Part shown: one piece after another, positions 60,125 to 64,000 of the stretch
Layout of the letters: the number at the start of each line of letters is the position of its first letter
Numbering within the stretch: the first letter of the stretch is position 1
From: Phenylobacterium sp.
GTDB lineage: Bacteria; Pseudomonadota; Alphaproteobacteria; Caulobacterales; Caulobacteraceae
DNA length: 64,000 bases
Direction: 5' to 3'
Assembly (NCBI RefSeq): GCF_016793285.1
Contig: NZ_JAEUMO010000010.1
Span: 62,001 to 126,000, forward strand
Position numbers and translations under genes: made by a program
The notes under the pieces: generated by a model
The model's input: only the letters and a program-made list of their open reading frames with translations
What the model was told of the DNA's origin: nothing
The model's database searches: none

Positions 60125-60313
60125 ATGACCAAGACCTACAAACCGGGGCAAACCGCTCCCCGTTCGGGCCAATATGAAATCGTCGGCCCCCGCGGCGGCG
60201 GCACCGGCCACGAACGCACCGTGGTCCGCGGCGAGCCGCTGCCGCCCACCCAGAAGTCGGGCCAGGGCTTCCAACTCGTCGACCCGACGAAGAACGGCGC
60301 TGGCCGTCCCTAA
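60125..60313 (+). CDS. YjzC family protein
   Basis: A 62-residue protein (MTKTYKPGQTAPRSGQYEIV, then GPRGGGTGHERTVVRGEPLP) that matches the YjzC family over its full length. AAAGGAGA lies 5 bases before the ATG. The family is widespread and small, with no known biochemical role. It is divergent from the DUF2130 gene, and a hairpin follows it at 60324-60349. Confidence 0.8.
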   Translation: MTKTYKPGQTAPRSGQYEIVGPRGGGTGHERTVVRGEPLPPTQKSGQGFQLVDPTKNGAGRP

Positions 60314-60323
60314 ACTGGCTGGG

Positions 60324-60349
60324 GAAGGGGTGAAGCGCGCCGCCCCTTC
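60324..60349 (+). terminator. Terminator after the YjzC gene
   Basis: GAAGGGG (60324-60330) pairs with CCCCTTC (60343-60349), loop of 12, followed by TTCGT. A 7-bp stem 11 bases after the stop. Confidence 0.5.
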
Positions 60350-60415
60350 TTCGTCAGACCGACCCGAAGAATAGGACCCGGAAGTCTACAACCGGCGCAT
60401 CGAAGCTTGATCGCT

Positions 60416-63400
60416 TTACGCGCTTGCAAGGATTGTCAGCGGCATCCGCCAAGTTTCCATGAGGTAGGATTCCGTGGCCGCGAAAAGTTCAAGGTGAGGC
60501 TTCGCCGCCCTAGCCCGCGAATAGCCTGGCTGCACAATCGTCACTGAGAACTCCGGACGCATCTCTCGCCATTGGCCGATGAGACCGATCAGCGTGGCCA
60601 TAGTCCCTTGCTCAAACCGCGTCGCGCTCCCGCGGCGCTGCCGATCAGCTTCGCGGCGGCGCAGATGACGGAGAAGCTCGTCGAAGCGTTCAGCCCATCG
60701 AACCGACTTCTGCGCCTGACCACACACCTCATAGAGGTCTTCGACCCGCGAGCCAGGCGTGGCTGCGGATGAATATTTGCAATGGAACAAGTCAACCGTC
60801 AGCGTCCGGCCCGAGCGCCGCAACGCCACGACATCGGCAACCTCGCCCGCGCCGTCGTCATCGAAGATGACATCGTACGGCGCGGTGGCCTGCTGCAACC
60901 GATCTATGATGCGCCGTTGAATGGAGTCGGTCCGCTTGGCTGCTCCTTGCGACTCCCGGCGCAGATCCACTCCAGTCCAATCGACCGCTTCGATCTTGGC
61001 AGGGTCATATGCGGTGAAGTCCTCGTCGCGGCGAAGGACGAACAGCTCCGTAGCGACCAGCATGTCGCCGTCCGCGAAATACACGTGGGGCGGATCTTCT
61101 TTGAAAACGTCCAGGAGCGGCGTTTCCTTGCGCCCCCGCCGCACAATCACCTCGTCCCCGCAAACATGAGAGTACGTCACGCCTCCGCTCGAAACAGTCA
61201 GTGAGTACTCCGCAGAGCGCGCACCGTCGGTGACCCGGAAGGTGATCGGTGCAGCGGGAGCGAACGCGGTGAGCTCGATCTCACAATTGAAGAAGGCAGC
61301 AGCGTCGCCACCGCCGATCTCCAAGAAAATGCGATCCTCTACGTCGTAGAGGAAGCGCTCGGGCCACGCGATCGCGATGGGAATCTTGTCCTCAGGCATC
61401 GTGGTGATGCGCTTGGGCCGGACGATATTCCTGAGGATGGACTCGCTCGTGATGTTTTCGTTGAGAAGCTTGGCCCCCAGCACATGGCACCAGTCGATCC
61501 ATTCTGAGAAGCTATTGGTGCTCTGGTAGGACCAGATTTTGCCCTTCGCGGAACACCCGATCGTTTCCTTCGAAGGAGTCGAGCTTACGACGGCGCCGTT
61601 CTCGTCGTGGTCCTCGAGATCCACATACCCCTGGCCAAATAGGTTGGTCTTCGTTCGCGACCTATTGCCTGCCAGCGTGTCGAGCGGATCGGCAATATCG
61701 GAGCCCATGAACTGGGAATAGCGAACCGGCTTCCGTTGTGTTTCGCTCAGGCCCAGGTTCATCAGGACTAGTCGGCGGAACCCATGCAGCACACGAAAAA
61801 CGTCCTCACCGCGAATAAGCTCGACGTCCGATCCCGCCAAGCGCTTGGCCAGGTCGAGATGCAGGTCGCCGAGCTTTGAGCTGTTGATGAAAAGCAGCTC
61901 CTGATCAGCGTCCCAATGCGCCATCACGAGATTGAACTCGACGTTCCGGGCAGCTTTGACGGATGTCCAGCGGAGCCGCTCGTCATCACGTCTGACGAAA
62001 ATGACAAGCCGGCTCTCAGCGTTCACGACGGGAGGTTCAACAATCGTGGAGCCCAGCTCGGTGGTCAGCGCCGCCGCCTCCGGTGTCCACTCCGCGCACT
62101 TCGTTCGGTACACCACCGTGCTGAACCGCGGCTCAAGGGTCTCAAGTGGGAAAGTCTCGGGCGGGTTGGCGAAGCCTGCGAACAAGTCTTCCCTGCGTCG
62201 TTCGCGTTCCGTCCGGCTGTGGCCGATCACAGACAGGATCTGGTTCCAGTCAGAGTCCTCAGCGTACAGCGCCTTTAGATTCTGGTTCACGTCGTCGATC
62301 GTCACGTTGGCGATGACGGTTGCTGTGCCAAGATCGCTTCGCGCGCGGGTGAACCGTCCAACAAACTGAAGTGTCACTGCCTCACTGCGGTGCTTGTCGT
62401 GAAGCGCAGCGATTTTCAGGTCAGGAAGGTCAAAGCCCTCCCCGAGCATGTCGACACAAACGATCACGCGTGATCGGCCTGCTCTAAGTTCGTTCAACGC
62501 TGACGCCCGCTGAGCGGGCGACATCTTGTTGTGGATCAGCTGGGGTCGATAATCAGGCAGCTTGGCAGTGTAGGCGGCATGAAGGTCCACAGCTCGCTCG
62601 ACGCTATTAGTGCGGGCCATGACCAAGTGGTTGAAGCCGCGTCCAAGGTCCTCCGCCAGCTGTGCGCCAACGCCATCGATGATTTGACGATCCGCGTCGG
62701 CCAAATCGAGGCCGTGAACCGGCAGATACTTGATGGCCGTGAAGAGCTGGTCCTGCTGCGCGCGCCGAAGCGGGTAGACATACATGAACTTGCCGTCGAC
62801 GCGGCGCCCGTCATTTCTGAAGGGCGTTGCGGTGAACTGCAGGACGGTTCGCTGTGCAAAGTGGAGCTTGAAGTCCCGCCACGTCCTCGCGCCGATGTGG
62901 TGAGCCTCATCGACGAAAAGATGAGTCATGAGCTCAGCCAAGCGCGCTCGTAGCTCCTCTGACATCCCGGATAGAACTTGCATCGTGGCGACGATGACGT
63001 TGCTCTCGGCCACCAATGCGTCGAGTTCCTCGACCGTCTTTAGACCGCGAGACAGCAACGCGACTGACGGATGGGCTGCATTTGCTGGGAGACAGCCAAA
63101 TGACTTCAGCACCCCAAGTTGCATGAATTTCTCGGCGATCTGCCTGCGCAAAGGATCGGTCGGAACAATCACCAGAAGCCGCCGAATGCGCTCCGACACC
63201 AGGAGCGATACCATGGTGTCCGTCTTGCCGGCGCCGGTCGGCAGCACCAGGGTCGCGGGAAGCGTTGAAACGCTCCAGTGAGCCTTGGTCGCGTAGATCG
63301 CACCAATCTGTGGAGGGCGCAGACCGCGCCGCGCCTGCTGCCCGCCGTCAAAATCCTCAGCGATCAGCTGAAGCTGGTCCTTCCATCCCGCCGCAATTGA

Positions 63401-63802
63401 ATCGGTCGACAGCGCGACTTGGGATATGTCCTCGGTCCCAGGCTTCCTCGGCCGGGGGAGAATCCAGACCCCCTTCCCCAAATTGAGCTGGTTGCAGACG
63501 GCTTCGATGGAAGAGATGTCTTCCACCTTCAGAACGGCAGAGCACCCCTGAAGTGAAGTCGTGTTGCGGTCCACAATGGCGAACGTGAAGCCATCCGCCG
63601 CTGTGCATCGAAAACTGCGGCCGTGGTTCGAAGTATGATCCGAGGCGGCGACCTCAATGGTGCGCCCGGGCTCCGCAATGCGGCGTACCAGGTTGCCCGC
63701 GAGGCGCCCGAAGACGGCAACACGTTCGGGCAGCTTCACGATCACTTTGGTTGAGAAGAGATCGAACATCGAGAGAGACCGAATCGGACGGGAGCCGATC
63801 AT
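60416..63802 (-). CDS. Helicase-nuclease: SF2 DEAH helicase with C-terminal restriction-like domain
   Basis: An 1128-residue protein. Helicase motifs: Walker A LPTGAGKT (187-194), VDEAHH (297-302), TATPF (324-328) and QFVGRFTR (479-486). The first 160 residues are unknown. Near the C-terminus GEVADVVALRRSGRTLTVDL then FHCKYS (about 985-1011) gives a D...D...HCK pattern, as in PD-(D/E)XK nucleases fused to helicases. This type of enzyme occurs in restriction and antiphage loci, moving along DNA and cutting it. No methylase is seen nearby. A GGGGGT stretch lies before the ATG at 63802. The helicase call is firm; nuclease and defence are inferred. Confidence 0.85.
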   Translation of the reverse strand: MIGSRPIRSLSMFDLFSTKVIVKLPERVAVFGRLAGNLVRRIAEPGRTIEVAASDHTSNHGRSFRCTAADGFTFAIVDRNTTSLQGCSAVLKVEDISSIEAVCNQLNLGKGVWILPRPRKPGTEDISQVALSTDSIAAGWKDQLQLIAEDFDGGQQARRGLRPPQIGAIYATKAHWSVSTLPATLVLPTGAGKTDTMVSLLVSERIRRLLVIVPTDPLRRQIAEKFMQLGVLKSFGCLPANAAHPSVALLSRGLKTVEELDALVAESNVIVATMQVLSGMSEELRARLAELMTHLFVDEAHHIGARTWRDFKLHFAQRTVLQFTATPFRNDGRRVDGKFMYVYPLRRAQQDQLFTAIKYLPVHGLDLADADRQIIDGVGAQLAEDLGRGFNHLVMARTNSVERAVDLHAAYTAKLPDYRPQLIHNKMSPAQRASALNELRAGRSRVIVCVDMLGEGFDLPDLKIAALHDKHRSEAVTLQFVGRFTRARSDLGTATVIANVTIDDVNQNLKALYAEDSDWNQILSVIGHSRTERERRREDLFAGFANPPETFPLETLEPRFSTVVYRTKCAEWTPEAAALTTELGSTIVEPPVVNAESRLVIFVRRDDERLRWTSVKAARNVEFNLVMAHWDADQELLFINSSKLGDLHLDLAKRLAGSDVELIRGEDVFRVLHGFRRLVLMNLGLSETQRKPVRYSQFMGSDIADPLDTLAGNRSRTKTNLFGQGYVDLEDHDENGAVVSSTPSKETIGCSAKGKIWSYQSTNSFSEWIDWCHVLGAKLLNENITSESILRNIVRPKRITTMPEDKIPIAIAWPERFLYDVEDRIFLEIGGGDAAAFFNCEIELTAFAPAAPITFRVTDGARSAEYSLTVSSGGVTYSHVCGDEVIVRRGRKETPLLDVFKEDPPHVYFADGDMLVATELFVLRRDEDFTAYDPAKIEAVDWTGVDLRRESQGAAKRTDSIQRRIIDRLQQATAPYDVIFDDDGAGEVADVVALRRSGRTLTVDLFHCKYSSAATPGSRVEDLYEVCGQAQKSVRWAERFDELLRHLRRREADRQRRGSATRFEQGTMATLIGLIGQWREMRPEFSVTIVQPGYSRARAAKPHLELFAATESYLMETWRMPLTILASA

Positions 63803-63891
63803 ACCCCCGTTATTTCGTTAGCTACTTCCCCCTGAACTTAGTGGAGCACTGCTGCGGCGCGGGTCGCCGGCTACGACTTCCATGTGAAACC

Positions 63892-63908
63892 AAAAGCCAA
63901 GGGCTTTT
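63892..63908. terminator. Short hairpin near the right edge
   Basis: AAAAGCC-aag-GGCTTTT, a 7-bp stem with a 3-base loop, T-rich on either strand. It could end a transcript coming from the right. No gene can be supported in 63803-64000. Confidence 0.4.
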
Positions 63909-64000
63909 CAGGGCCCTCTGCCAGTCCGGGACATCCTTGAGAGTACCGCCGAGCGTGGGAGAGGATCGGGACTCGGAGCTAGATTGCGCACGAACTCGCA

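Noticed and set aside
63809..64000. Open minus-strand frame from the right edge
   Set aside because: Short, no domain, interrupted by a hairpin; it looks like read-through of non-coding DNA.

Overview
The window is about 66% GC and reads as part of a large conjugative element, an integrative conjugative element (ICE) or a plasmid, from an alphaproteobacterium. Codon use, the VirB-type transfer region, the ArdC/DUF736/long-ParB trio and the small 'GDCCVYCSYG' protein next to a mercury transporter all resemble Caulobacteraceae-like or related hosts. That placement is inference. No rRNA, tRNA, CRISPR array, integrase, replication initiator or relaxase catalytic domain is visible. A relaxase probably lies just left of base 1, because a MobC-like relaxosome protein runs off that edge.

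Layout. 1-7 kb: the MobC-like fragment, two unknown genes, ArdC, DUF736 and a long ParB. 7-13.5 kb: a cargo block that looks like defence, with an R-x4-H HEPN-type protein, a MerR-like regulator with its own tandem operator, an unknown gene, a second HEPN-like protein, and a 1093-residue NERD nuclease/P-loop NTPase. 13.6-15 kb: a compact mercury cassette (small Cys protein, MerT-like transporter, divergent MerR) between two diverged direct repeats of about 90 bp. 15-28.4 kb: a small XRE regulator, an LPD7-type protein, VirD4, VirB11 to VirB1 with an EexN exclusion lipoprotein, and two stand-alone LuxR-type HTH proteins, all on the minus strand with many stop/start overlaps.

28.5-54.9 kb is a metal and metalloid resistance island: copC-copD-cusCBA, copA-copB, a YHS/HMBD P1B ATPase, cusF, cueR, a CnrY-CnrX-CnrH-type ECF sigma system, arsH/arsR-arsC-aqpS-arsC, and a CDF-czcCBA operon facing a CadR/ZntR-type MerR regulator. 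55-64 kb is a second defence-like block: a HTH/excisionase-like protein beside an AT-rich tract, an AbiE toxin-antitoxin pair, a translationally coupled DUF2130 coiled-coil nuclease/ParB-like pair, a YjzC-family protein and an 1128-residue helicase-nuclease.

Two regulatory patterns tie separate operons together. The 14-mer GCGTAAGCCTACGC occurs 95 bp upstream of mobC and 89 bp upstream of virB1, which suggests one regulator (possibly the LuxR-type proteins) controls both DNA processing and the mating pore. A second motif, AGGG(G)-N15/16-GCGTA[A/T][A/C]CC, lies 33-62 bp upstream of five transcription units (copC, copA, the copper ATPase, cusF and cnrY). It is a good candidate for the promoter class read by the CnrH-like sigma factor. 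CueR-type and CadR-type palindromic promoters overlay the same island.
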